Below are positions 45,547 through 55,500 of a stretch of 64,000 bases of DNA, in pieces. Source of the stretch: JBBDYG01 sp040901765 (lineage in GTDB: Bacteria > Planctomycetota > Planctomycetia > Pirellulales > Lacipirellulaceae); NCBI GenBank assembly GCA_040901765.1, contig JBBDYG010000091.1:29311-93310 (forward strand). The letters are read 5' to 3'. The translations under genes and the position numbers were made by a program. A model generated the notes under the pieces. That model did not search any database. It was not told where the DNA came from and saw only the letters and a list, made by a program, of their open reading frames with translations. Positions within the stretch are counted from its first letter, which is position 1; every line of letters starts with the position of its first letter.

Positions 45547-46965
45547 ATGAGTTGGGGAAATGACGAGCCTAATCCGAACACCTTGAAGTGTCGGGACGAT
45601 CATCAGCCAATCGCATTTGCACAGTTGCCCGGCGACCAGGCGGGGACGAAACCGACATTTCGACTGGCTGACGGGACCTCCTCGCCTTGGATCGGTAGCG
45701 GCGAGGAATTTGGTCCGGAAAAGCTGCGTTCACGGATTGAGCCGTGGCTTACCGCATTGAGTCAATCCGAGCATTTTTCTCTGCTAGTTGGTTCGGGGTT
45801 ATCTAATGCCGTTCATCATTTAGCAACTGGAAACCTTCTCCCGGGTATGGGGCGTGCAGAGTTCGGCTCCTTCGATGGCGTGATTGGCACAGAAGCGAAG
45901 CGATCGGCCGCCCTTGCTGGACGAAGCGAAGGTAATTTCGAGGACCAGATTCGGGTTGCATGCGAGTTGCTCCGAGGGCAACAAATTCTTGCGAGCACCG
46001 ATGCTAACGCGAAAGCAAAGGCGGAAGAACTTCAGACCAAATTGAACGACGTACTTTCTCAATTTGCTGAGTCTGTGCGCAAAGGCGAGCACGGGTTGAA
46101 GACTGCGCCCGCTGACAAGCGCGAAAATGCGTTCAATTACCTCGTTAGTTTCCTAATGAGTTTTGCGAGTCGTGCCGGTACACGCGATCGTCTGAATATA
46201 TTTACAACCAACTACGACCGTTTCATAGAAGCCGGAGCGGATGCGGCTGGCTTGCATTTGCTTGACAGATTCGTTGGCTCTGTCGCGCCCATATTTCGTT
46301 CAACTCGACTCGATCTTGACATGCATTACAACCCTCCCGGAATTCGAGGGGAGCCTCGCTACGTGGAGGGTGTGGCGCGGTTTACTAAGCTTCACGGTTC
46401 TCTTGATTGGGGCGATTGCGAGCATTCCATTTGCCGACTCCCCATTCCCTTCGGCGCGGAATCGCTCAAGCCGTTTGTTGATGCCTTGGGGGCAGGCGAC
46501 GCAAACGCAATGCGGTTGATGATTTACCCCAACGCGTCAAAGGATCGTGAAACGTCCTGCTATCCGTACGTAGAACTCTTTCGAGACTTCGCAGCTGCTG
46601 CTTGTCGGCCGAATCACACCCTTTTTAGTTTTGGCTATAGCTTTGGAGATGAGCATATCAATCGGGTGATCGAAGATATGCTGACAATTCCGTCGACTCA
46701 CCTCGTTGTAGCATCGCATAGCGATCCTCTCGCGAGGATCATGAAGACGTACGAGCAATTGGGCAGACACGCCCAGATCACGTTGTTGATTGGAGATCAC
46801 GTCGGGTCGTTTCAATCGCTGGTCGATTACTATCTGCCCAAACCCGCCATCGATCGAACGACATTTCGAATGGCGGAGTTGCTCAAAGCTCGATGGGGTG
46901 CGAACCACGGTGATAAGGCCGATCCAAGGGACTCCTCGACATCGAGCGGTGGAGACGACAAATGA
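45547..46965 (+). CDS. SIR2-like NADase of a SIR2-HerA (Nezha-type) defence pair
   Basis: A 472-aa protein. SIR2-domain motifs are LLVGSGLSNA (about 80-89), IFTTNYDRFIE (about 218-228), TKLHGSLDW (about 280) and FGYSFGDEHINRVIED near 365. In known systems the SIR2 protein degrades NAD+ on phage infection and forms a complex with HerA. A strong AGGAGG 6-11 nt upstream overlaps the stop of the Mod gene, and its own stop overlaps the herA start by 4 bp (ATGA). Confidence 0.88.
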   Translation: MSWGNDEPNPNTLKCRDDHQPIAFAQLPGDQAGTKPTFRLADGTSSPWIGSGEEFGPEKLRSRIEPWLTALSQSEHFSLLVGSGLSNAVHHLATGNLLPGMGRAEFGSFDGVIGTEAKRSAALAGRSEGNFEDQIRVACELLRGQQILASTDANAKAKAEELQTKLNDVLSQFAESVRKGEHGLKTAPADKRENAFNYLVSFLMSFASRAGTRDRLNIFTTNYDRFIEAGADAAGLHLLDRFVGSVAPIFRSTRLDLDMHYNPPGIRGEPRYVEGVARFTKLHGSLDWGDCEHSICRLPIPFGAESLKPFVDALGAGDANAMRLMIYPNASKDRETSCYPYVELFRDFAAAACRPNHTLFSFGYSFGDEHINRVIEDMLTIPSTHLVVASHSDPLARIMKTYEQLGRHAQITLLIGDHVGSFQSLVDYYLPKPAIDRTTFRMAELLKARWGANHGDKADPRDSSTSSGGDDK

Positions 46966-49121
46966 CTGCTACGCCATTTGCCCACGCGGAAAGTCTGCGA
47001 ATCGGAAATGTTGACTTCGTCTCACCGGACGAAATAAAAGTCGTACTTGACATTGAAGCACCGGAATCTGTGGCCTTGAACGCGGGGGGCGCTCGGCCAT
47101 TTCCGCGAGTCAACGGATACGCGTTAGTTCAAGTCGACGACGGATATTTAGTGGGCCAGATTGAGTGGCTAACTATCGAACGCTCATCATTTCCGACGAG
47201 GAGAGGGGTCAGGGATTTTGGCGTTGTGGATTTGCCATATCCATTGCGGAAACTAAAACTCAATCCATTGGGGACCTTGCGCCGAGCGCCGGGACGAAGC
47301 TCAGACTACTGCTTCCGCCGCGGAGCAGATGCATTTCCCTCTGTCGGCGCCGCGGTGCTACTGCCTACCAATGAGCAATTGCGCTCAATTGTCGAGTCTG
47401 GCGAGCGACGCCGAGTTCGAATTGGCACGAGTCCGCTTGCCGGGAACGCCGAAGTGTCCATTGACCCCGATCGCCTTTTCGGGCGTCACCTAGCCGTATT
47501 GGGAAACACCGGAAGTGGCAAATCCTGCACGGTAGCGGGACTGATTCGCTGGTCCTTAGCCGCTGCTCACGCTGAACGCGGCAAAGGCCGTGTAAATGCA
47601 AGGTTTATCATACTCGACCCGAACGGCGAGTATTCGCGAGCATTCGTTGGGACAGGAGCGAAGGCCGAGGCACGGATCTTTAAGGTAACGCCAGCTGATG
47701 GTGAACGTCCATTACAAACGCCATTATGGTTTTGGAACAGCGCAGAATGGTCGTCGTTCACCCAGGCTACAGCCAAAACACAGAAACCGCTTCTGAAGCG
47801 CGCGCTTCGTGAAGTGAAGGCAGGCCGCGCGGCGATCACAGAGCCCAGTGAAGTAGAAAGGAAGCTGGAACTTCGCCGCTATTTGTCATCTGTGCTTATT
47901 ACGATACAACGAGATCTCAGATCGGGTTCCATAAGAAATGACGAAAGTAAATTTGGCTACCGCTTGAAGGCAATTGATGAAGACCTTGAGTCCAAGAAAG
48001 CGGATTTTTCTAACACCGATATTGCATCCATTCAAACTCCTATCAGGACGGCGCTGAGCAGCACGTACAACAGTTTCACGGAGAAAGGCACTAACAAGAC
48101 TGTTGAGTATTATCGCGCATTCACTGAGGCCCAAATCACAAGTATCATTTCTGCATTGCAGGCTATGCTTGCCACGCTGGGGGGGCTTACCTACCAGGAA
48201 GGGCCCGATGAAGATGTTCCGGTACCTTTCAATGGCGCCGAGCTGGCCGACCATTTGCAAATACTCGCTACGCAAGAGAATGTAAGTCAATACTTAGATT
48301 TTCTGATCTCCCGCATCCGAACCTTTCTTTCGGATCCCAAGATCAATTCTGTCGTTGGCAATAGCGCGCATTTCTGCCTTGAACAATGGCTCGCCGAATA
48401 CATCGGCAGCAGTGAGGGGGACTCCACGCCCATCGCGATTTTGGACCTTTCGCTTGTGCCGACTGAAGTCATTCACGTCGTTATCGCCGTGACCGCTCGT
48501 ATGGTATTCGAGGCGTTGCAGCGATACCGCAAAATCAACAACGTGGCCCTTCCAACGGTGCTAGTCATGGAAGAGGCGCACACATTTATTAAGCGATATC
48601 ACGAGGAGACTGACAATCACGAGGCCGCTGCGATATGTTGCCAAGTGTTCGAGCGCATCGCACGCGAAGGCCGAAAGTTTGGTCTTGGGCTCGTACTTTC
48701 CTCGCAGCGGCCATCCGAGCTGTCTCCGACCGTATTGTCCCAGTGCAATACGTTTCTCCTTCATCGAATCAGCAACGATCGTGACCAAGAGTTGGTAAAT
48801 CGGTTGGTGCCTGATAACCTTCGCGGCCTACTGCGAGAACTTCCCTCACTTCCATCGCAAAACGCGATACTTTTGGGTTGGGCATCTGAACTCCCATTGC
48901 TGGTTCGTATAGATGACTTGCCGAAAAACCACCAACCTCATTCCGACGATCCTGATTTTTGGAACGTATGGATAGGGGAAGACCCAGATGGCAATGTCGT
49001 CTCCCGTGATGCGGAGTGGGGTCCCATTGCAGGCGATTGGCAAGGTAATTCACAGACATCAGAGGCGGAGCCACTACAGAACGAGGATCGAGAGGATCCG
49101 GTCGACGGCGATCCCTTCTGA
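46962..49121 (+). CDS. HerA-like ATPase of the SIR2-HerA pair
   Basis: A 719-aa hexameric ATPase/translocase. An N-terminal HAS-barrel-like region is followed by Walker A VLGNTGSGKSCTV (about 179), Walker B VLVMEEAHTFI (about 533) and a sensor/arginine segment SSQRPSEL (about 585). It works with the SIR2 effector encoded just upstream. An acidic C-terminal tail follows. Together with the RM genes this makes a four-gene defence operon of about 9.5 kb. Confidence 0.88.
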   Translation: MTATPFAHAESLRIGNVDFVSPDEIKVVLDIEAPESVALNAGGARPFPRVNGYALVQVDDGYLVGQIEWLTIERSSFPTRRGVRDFGVVDLPYPLRKLKLNPLGTLRRAPGRSSDYCFRRGADAFPSVGAAVLLPTNEQLRSIVESGERRRVRIGTSPLAGNAEVSIDPDRLFGRHLAVLGNTGSGKSCTVAGLIRWSLAAAHAERGKGRVNARFIILDPNGEYSRAFVGTGAKAEARIFKVTPADGERPLQTPLWFWNSAEWSSFTQATAKTQKPLLKRALREVKAGRAAITEPSEVERKLELRRYLSSVLITIQRDLRSGSIRNDESKFGYRLKAIDEDLESKKADFSNTDIASIQTPIRTALSSTYNSFTEKGTNKTVEYYRAFTEAQITSIISALQAMLATLGGLTYQEGPDEDVPVPFNGAELADHLQILATQENVSQYLDFLISRIRTFLSDPKINSVVGNSAHFCLEQWLAEYIGSSEGDSTPIAILDLSLVPTEVIHVVIAVTARMVFEALQRYRKINNVALPTVLVMEEAHTFIKRYHEETDNHEAAAICCQVFERIAREGRKFGLGLVLSSQRPSELSPTVLSQCNTFLLHRISNDRDQELVNRLVPDNLRGLLRELPSLPSQNAILLGWASELPLLVRIDDLPKNHQPHSDDPDFWNVWIGEDPDGNVVSRDAEWGPIAGDWQGNSQTSEAEPLQNEDREDPVDGDPF

Positions 49122-49166
49122 CTGAGATTGAGCGAAGCGCATCTGAATGATGGCGTCAACGCTTTC

Positions 49167-50141
49167 TTAGATCGCAATCCGCTCAATCTCATCCAGCGTG
49201 ATCTCGTCGCTCGTGCGATCGTAAAGCTTCGTCGTTCGCGGCGACTCATGATTGGCAATGGCCTGGGCATTTTCGATTGTGCCGCCATTCTCCAAGTAGG
49301 CTGTAATGCCGGTTGCACGAAAGCAATGACAGGAGGTCTTTGCGGAAAGTCCGGCTGCGGCTGCGCGGCGTTTGACCATGCGAAGCGCATCGTTTCGAGT
49401 CATGCCGCGGTCCGTGATCCGCCCAGCACGATCGATTGTTCGGAAGAGGGGTGACTTTTTCTCCGCTGAGGTTTCGGCTGCCGTAAAGTAGGCATCGAGA
49501 TACTCGTCTGCATTGTGATGTGCTGGGACTTCGTGCCGTTTGCCGCCTTTCTCGTGCAGACGCAGCCACCAGCGTTTGCCCTCGGAATAAAAGTCTTCGA
49601 CTTTCATACCGACGCATGCGCCGACGCGGGCAAAGGAATAGATCATCACGCCGATCAAAGCGCGGTCGCGCAGCCCAATGATTGTTGACGTGTCAATTGA
49701 GTCGAGAAGCTTGCGGGCTTCGTCAGCAGTTAGGACAGGAGTCTTGCCGCGTTTGACGACGTGCTTCGGACCGCGCACGGAAGTCGCAGGATTGTGCGGC
49801 ACGATTTGCCCAATAACGAGCCAATCAAAAAGCATGCGGATTGCGGCTAGGTGCTGCTTAACCGTGGGTGGCGATGCCTTGTGATGCTCGATGTAGCCGG
49901 CGACTACAACAGGTGCGATGCGATTAAGCGAACGCACGCCTCGAAGTTCGCACCAATCAAAGAACTGCTTGATCGCCTGTGCGTAAGCAAGCCGCGTGTT
50001 CTTGTTCCGGATCGTAACCGCGAAGAACTCGATGAATCGGCGGATGCCGTCATCGCCAGCCGCCGCGATTGCCGCGGGCAGGGAGTCGAGTCCGATTCGA
50101 GTCAGTTCCTTTTGCGAATATGAGACGAGTTCCTTTGCCAT
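49167..50141 (-). CDS. Second tyrosine recombinase (XerC/D-like size)
   Basis: A 324-aa recombinase. The N-terminal core-binding domain spans about 20-125. The catalytic Arg is in YSFARVGACV (about 168), the HxxR-type box in CHCFRATG (about 268), the His in IANHESPRTT and the nucleophile Tyr in KLYDRTSDE (about 303). The first box has Ala-Arg-Val in place of the usual Gly-Xaa-Arg. It lies at the end of the defence operon, convergent with herA, and has a dif-like palindrome about 70 bp upstream that may be its site. Confidence 0.9.
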   Translation of the reverse strand: MAKELVSYSQKELTRIGLDSLPAAIAAAGDDGIRRFIEFFAVTIRNKNTRLAYAQAIKQFFDWCELRGVRSLNRIAPVVVAGYIEHHKASPPTVKQHLAAIRMLFDWLVIGQIVPHNPATSVRGPKHVVKRGKTPVLTADEARKLLDSIDTSTIIGLRDRALIGVMIYSFARVGACVGMKVEDFYSEGKRWWLRLHEKGGKRHEVPAHHNADEYLDAYFTAAETSAEKKSPLFRTIDRAGRITDRGMTRNDALRMVKRRAAAAGLSAKTSCHCFRATGITAYLENGGTIENAQAIANHESPRTTKLYDRTSDEITLDEIERIAI

Positions 50142-50213
50142 TCCGTGCGTCGATAGTCAGTACCGACATGACGCACAAAACAACGGTTTGGAGCGAGCCC
50201 CCTTCTCGTCGGC

Positions 50214-50245
50214 TGGTGCATCATAACGTCCTTTATGATGCACCA
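50214..50245. other. dif-like recombination core site
   Basis: TGGTGCATCATAA and TTATGATGCACCA are perfect inverted 13-bp arms with a 6-bp spacer CGTCCT. Length, spacer and the inner TAA/TTA ends resemble Xer/dif and plasmid resolution cores. It lies between a tyrosine recombinase and the next operon. Confidence 0.6.
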
Positions 50246-50278
50246 AGTCCGGGCAGGGGAGCAATGTAGTTTCGCTTC

Positions 50279-51517
50279 CTAACCCACCTTCCGAAGCGCC
50301 TTTTCAACCATTGCAAGCTCAACTTTCTGAAGCCGCTTGGCAGGCATCGACAAACGAATTAGCCCTCCCTCGTAAGCAGTGAGGGCGATTCCCTCCCCGT
50401 AAAAGGCGGCTCGCAGTTCGTCGGGAGATAGCGAACGAACTCGATCATGGCGAGCGTTTAGCAGCACGATGCCACTTTGCAGAGAAGAATATGGCAGTTG
50501 AGGTGTCCAGACTGCGCCGTCCGCCAGTAATGCGATCTCATGCGCGTTCTCAAGGCGTCCCGCCAACTTGTCTGACGGCCAATCGCCTTGCAAAACCGCG
50601 TCCGAAACCGCGCCTTGGCACGAAAACAGTGCAGCCAGATTCACCGTTTCGTCAGCATTGCGACAATTGCCTTGATTGAGACCGCCCACGAACCGCAGTA
50701 GCGGGTCGTCCAGATGTAACGCATCAAGGCTGTCACGAAGTACCATCTCGACGACGCTCCTTGAGCGGCGCTTCCCATAAAAGGCAAACCCCAAGGGATG
50801 ATAGCCGCCGAGCCATTTATGAGAGCCAGCGAGGTAGAGATCGGCACAATCGCCTCTCAGATCAGACCCCACATGACAAAAATCCTGCGCCCCATCGACC
50901 ACTACAAATCGAACCTTCGCCGAACGCTCAATTCGGCGAACGATTTTTTGGACCGGTAGTTGTATTCCCAAATGACTTACCGCAGTGAGGAAGAGTCCGT
51001 CGCAACAATGTTCGATGTAGGCTCGGCGTACTCGTTCGACAATTTCATCCTCATTTAGTTGGCGCTGGAACGCATCCTCGCATACTTTCACCATCGTCGT
51101 GCGACGATCCGTGCGACGGCATTCGAAGTCGAGAATCCGCTGGTAGGGCGGCCAGCCCGTATCGGCCACAAGCACATTCCGGCAGGGGCGACAAAGAAGC
51201 GTCGCCGCAAGCTTCATAAGCTGCGCCGAACGTGCAGCGAGCAGTACCCGTGATTCAGACGGAAGCGCAGTCAAATCGCAGAGCGACTTTTTCAAGGGCG
51301 CAATTCCCTTCCAGGCGGCGAGCCCCGGATAACGCACAGAGACCGAAGGCAAGCACGCTTCGATTCCACCCCAAAGAAAATCATCGAATTGGATCGATCC
51401 CCCGACTTCGCCCGCGAATCGGGCGAAATCCCGATGAACATCCTGAGCCGCTGACGACATCTGTCCCAGCCGCGCCGTATCGAGGTACAGCAAGGGGGCC
51501 ACGTATAAGTCCTCCAT
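50279..51517 (-). CDS. Class V aminotransferase-fold PLP protein
   Basis: A 412-aa protein of the fold-type I PLP family. VDGAQDF (about 206-212) carries the Asp that binds the pyridine ring, and GSHKWLGGYHPLG (about 230) the Schiff-base Lys. Length and motif order fit cysteine desulfurase or isopenicillin-epimerase-like enzymes, but no cysteine-loop typical of desulfurases is evident and the substrate is unknown. It lies 18 bp downstream of the membrane protein gene on the same strand, so the two are probably one operon. Its place next to the defence cargo suggests a conflict or signalling role; that is inference. Confidence 0.75.
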   Translation of the reverse strand: MEDLYVAPLLYLDTARLGQMSSAAQDVHRDFARFAGEVGGSIQFDDFLWGGIEACLPSVSVRYPGLAAWKGIAPLKKSLCDLTALPSESRVLLAARSAQLMKLAATLLCRPCRNVLVADTGWPPYQRILDFECRRTDRRTTMVKVCEDAFQRQLNEDEIVERVRRAYIEHCCDGLFLTAVSHLGIQLPVQKIVRRIERSAKVRFVVVDGAQDFCHVGSDLRGDCADLYLAGSHKWLGGYHPLGFAFYGKRRSRSVVEMVLRDSLDALHLDDPLLRFVGGLNQGNCRNADETVNLAALFSCQGAVSDAVLQGDWPSDKLAGRLENAHEIALLADGAVWTPQLPYSSLQSGIVLLNARHDRVRSLSPDELRAAFYGEGIALTAYEGGLIRLSMPAKRLQKVELAMVEKALRKVG

Positions 51518-51535
51518 GTGGGGGGTACTGTGATC

Positions 51536-52456
51536 CTACTCTGGAGGAGGATTTCGATCCAGTAGTTCGCGATAGGGAATCGCAAAAAGAAGAAGCCTTT
51601 TCCAGCGGTCTCGGCCAATGCGGATTTGATGCACGTCAAAATGAAGCGTGAAGCGGAGAGTTCGGCAACGCTCGTCGATTTCTTGAAAGCCGACGGCGCG
51701 TGGGCCGTAAAGTCCCATGTCGACGCGCAAATCCGGCTCGGACGCTAGTTCCGACTCCCGAACGAGGCAAATCCAAAACCCGTGGTTGTACTGCTCTTCA
51801 ATCCAGGGACGAATCTCAGCAGTGGGAAGATCATTTCCGGCAGGCCACAATTCATCGCCAAGAATCATGATTCGTTCGATCAGAACCCCTCGCTGGACTG
51901 CGTCAAAGTTCAGCGCCAAGCTCTGCCTTCCCGGCGGGTCTTGCCAGTAGTCCTTGGTCCGAACCCACGCGACTGATTGGTATTCATGAATCTCAGGATC
52001 GCGAAGCAACTTCTCGTATACGGTCCGCCACGATTCGGTGCCTGAGAAAACGACGGTCCCGTCCGCCAGGAGAGAGATTTCCTGACGCACCGACGCGGAT
52101 TTGAGGAGGCCAATTTCGCGGAGTATTGGATCGGTCTGCATGGCGAGTGTACTCAAGGCGTCGCAGAAACCAGCATACTGCGCATAGAGTTCGGCGTCAG
52201 CAGCAAGCTTCACCGGAATGGAGAGTTGTTTGAGAAGCACAAGCTGCCGCTCGTCCCGTTCTTCCTCCTGCTCGACATAGCTCAAAAACAGGCCTGCCAG
52301 GATGCTCACCAAGGCACCCAGCATCCCGATCTGCATGTCGAGCGAACCGAACTCGCAGGCAACGGCCATGGCGAGCGAGCCAACGGTCGCCACGGCCGCA
52401 AAACGAAAACTCAACAGTACAGAATGCCTCGACGAAGGCGAATTGGGTGCCGCCAC
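51536..52456 (-). CDS. Membrane protein with a cytoplasmic sensor-like domain
   Basis: A 306-aa protein starting at GTG 52456. Two hydrophobic segments (about 12-32 and 42-62) are followed by a charged linker and a soluble domain of ~220 residues. The domain has the pattern VFSGTESWRTVYEKLL, VAWVRTKDYWQ, RGVLIERIMIL and GFWICLV. It resembles the unnamed phospholipase-D-like sensor region seen next to HTH or signalling domains in other bacteria, but I cannot name a family. Operon partner of the PLP protein. Confidence 0.55.
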   Translation of the reverse strand: MAAPNSPSSRHSVLLSFRFAAVATVGSLAMAVACEFGSLDMQIGMLGALVSILAGLFLSYVEQEEERDERQLVLLKQLSIPVKLAADAELYAQYAGFCDALSTLAMQTDPILREIGLLKSASVRQEISLLADGTVVFSGTESWRTVYEKLLRDPEIHEYQSVAWVRTKDYWQDPPGRQSLALNFDAVQRGVLIERIMILGDELWPAGNDLPTAEIRPWIEEQYNHGFWICLVRESELASEPDLRVDMGLYGPRAVGFQEIDERCRTLRFTLHFDVHQIRIGRDRWKRLLLFAIPYRELLDRNPPPE

Positions 52457-52569
52457 GTGAAAACCGTACGATATGTGGGCCGAGTTTACAAGCTGGAAAA
52501 AATAGGATGATATAAGCCCGCGAAGCTTCCCCTTCCCGCCCCCCCCAAAGTAAGGGGATTGGCAGGCAG

Positions 52570-55500
52570 TTATGTCGTCTTCTGGCCGTCATCAGCATTC
52601 GCGAGGTCTCGAATTGCCTTACGGTGCTCCAGAAGCTGCTGCAGAACGGACATTGCATCCCGCGTCAAGACAAACCACCGCCGTTTGAAACGATGTATCT
52701 CCTCCGAAAGCCCGTAGCCGGTTAGTTCTTCACGGTTGGCGGCAACGCCATTGAGAACAAGCTCTAACACGTCGTCCCCGGTGATGCGGGCCATTATGAG
52801 CCGCCAGCCGTTGTCGAGTTCAATGAGCGAACCTCCGGTGAGTAGCTCAAGAATTTCTTCCGGTGAGGCTTCGCCGAGAGGCGTGCCGATTCCAAGCCGT
52901 TGTTTGACATTTGGTACATCGGCGAGACTTAAACTAAGGCCGACGAGTGCCTGTCCATCCGCCAAAATCGCCCGGGCGATTTTAACACTCTTGATGCCCG
53001 CCGCTCCCATGATCTTGTCGTAAATCGGAAAAATCGCTCCACTCAAAAGATGAAACCTTTGCGGTTCGGTGGCCGGAGTGCGGGCGTACTCCGCCTCCCA
53101 CCACACTTCCGCAATCCTCACCTCGACCCGCTCGTACTTGGACTTCAGTTCGTCCGATTCCAGCGTCCGCCGCGGCCCCTTCACTGCCGTAAGTTGAACT
53201 TCGTTTCGCTCTGCTTCCCAATGTTCGAGCGCGGCATAAATCCGTCCGCTTTGGCGATTCCGGTGAAAGCCAAGACTGGCGAGCGACACGGCTAGTTCAA
53301 AGGGCCGCCGTTCGACATCGACATCCCCTTCAAGTTCGTGCAGCATCGTCCTAGCGCCGGAACCTTCATCGACAAAGAGCGTCTGCGGTTCGCTGACCCG
53401 CCGTAGGTTGCGGGCACGGAGTTCTTCCATACCAAAATCAAACGCACTTTGCCGTTTGGCCGCCTCGACCGCTTCCACATAACGCTCGTAGAACAAATCA
53501 AAGATCTGATTCTGGTCGCTAACATGGAGCACCATGATGCGATTCAGAAACTGCTCGACGTTACTTTGGCAATCTTCTCGGACGGCGGTTCGCTCGGCAT
53601 TGAGGACTCCCATCCGTTCGAGGGTCGTCATTCCGATTCCTGCGTCGTTAAATTGGCCGAGCGTAATCTGACGATAGACCCGCGCGAGAGCCGCCTTGCC
53701 ATATTCGTCGGTGACATCTTCGGGCCGGAAAAGATCGCTCGCAAGGGAGTGACGCTCGCCTTTCGTGAGGGCACCCAACGCCGCAAGTCTTTTCGAGACC
53801 GCGTTGACAAGTCGCTTCTGGCCGGCAAGATCGAGGAGCACGAGTCGAATCACCGGCGCGGAACTTTGATTCGAGCGATGGACGCGGCCAAATACCTGCA
53901 TCTGCTGGTCCGCCGACCAGGAGAGTTGAAACGCATAGAAGACGCGGCGCTGTTGGTTTCGCGCCTCAAGGTCCGCGTGGACACTGATGCCGGTCGAGCC
54001 CGCCCCGGACAGCACCGCGAGCCGCTTTTCGCTCCGTTGAAAGAGCCGGGTCTCGTATTCATTTAACTGCCGCTGCGGCACGCCTGCAAGTTTTCGCCGG
54101 ACATACTTGCCATATTCAAACCGGTGGGTCCGGCCGCTGATCTCGGCAACGCGATCAGCACCAAAGTGGGAGACGAGCGCGTCGAGCGGATTTTGTGGAA
54201 AATCCAGGTCCGCCACCTTGTCGAGTAGTTCCTGCTGACGCCGCTGGTTCTCGCGATTGATTTCGGGATTGCCCGCCTCGTCCTCGACCCGCACCATTAC
54301 TACCTTATCAGTAACGGAATCGGTCTCCTCGCGATACTGAAAGAGCGGAAACTGTTTTTCGATGAGCTGGACGATCATCTCTCGCGGCGTGGCGTCGAGT
54401 TCCGATAGCTCCACGCCATTGGCCCGGGCGTCGCGAACCTTGCGTTCCGTTTGGGCTTCGCCCGTGTTGAAGAGACTGAGAACCACCGATCGCCCTTGCC
54501 GCAAATCCTCTTCGATCGCCGGAATTACGTCGGGAAGCGTATAGGTCATCATGAGTTGCAAGAAAAACCGCTGCTGCGCGGAATAAAACTGCGCGTAACG
54601 ATGGCCGTTGCGCCTTTGGCAGGCGGTTTCTTCCGCCGTTTCAAAGGCAATTAAAAGTTCCGACCAGAGATCAGCGATCTGGTCGTACTGACGTTTCTCA
54701 TGGTCGGCCAAATGGTGCAGGAGCGGCTCGTATTCGACCGCGCTGTGGGGCACGATGCTCCCATCCTCGCGGCGGGTGGGGCCGTAGCTGATCGTCCGCG
54801 ACAGATAAGTGCCGACGCTTTTGAGATCGCGGCAGAGCATTTCCATGGCGGCGACACCACCCCGCTGCATCGCGACTAGGAACGCCGAAAAGTCGGCAAA
54901 CGGCGCCCCTGCTCCCCAAAGGCCGAGCCTCTCATACGGGGCCATGTGCCGTGCTTCGGTGGCGCCCGTGGCGCTAAAGTAGCGAACGCGAGCCTGCGGA
55001 AAGAGTCGTTGCAGTGCGATTCCCATGTTGCCACGAAGCGTGCCATGATCGACGGTCGCCTTGCCGCCGTGTGGCGACGCGGCGGCGTTCTTCATGAGAT
55101 GGGCCTCGTCGAACGCGATCACGCCATCGAAACCTTCGCCGAGCCAATCCATTAGCTGCTTGAAGCGGGCCTTCTCCCCCGAAAAGTCGGTGCTGAGCAT
55201 CGAGTAGGTCGTGAAGAGGACGCCTGAGTGGGCGAAGATTTTTTCGTTCGGCTTGAACCGTGCTTGGTGCAGTATAGCGAGCGGCACGCCCAATGCGTCG
55301 CGGTCCCGCTCGGCGTCCGAGCAAAGTTGATGGGAGGCTGAAATGTGAACATGTTTTTTTCGGCCCTGTTCCAGTTCATTGTAAAAGAAGGTGTAGATTT
55401 CACGCCCCTTGCCGATCCCTGTCCCGTCGCCGTTCCAATGTCCTTTACGCTCGCCATTAGGAAGTAAGACGTTCGTCGCCTGCCCGGCGTAAATCACGTC

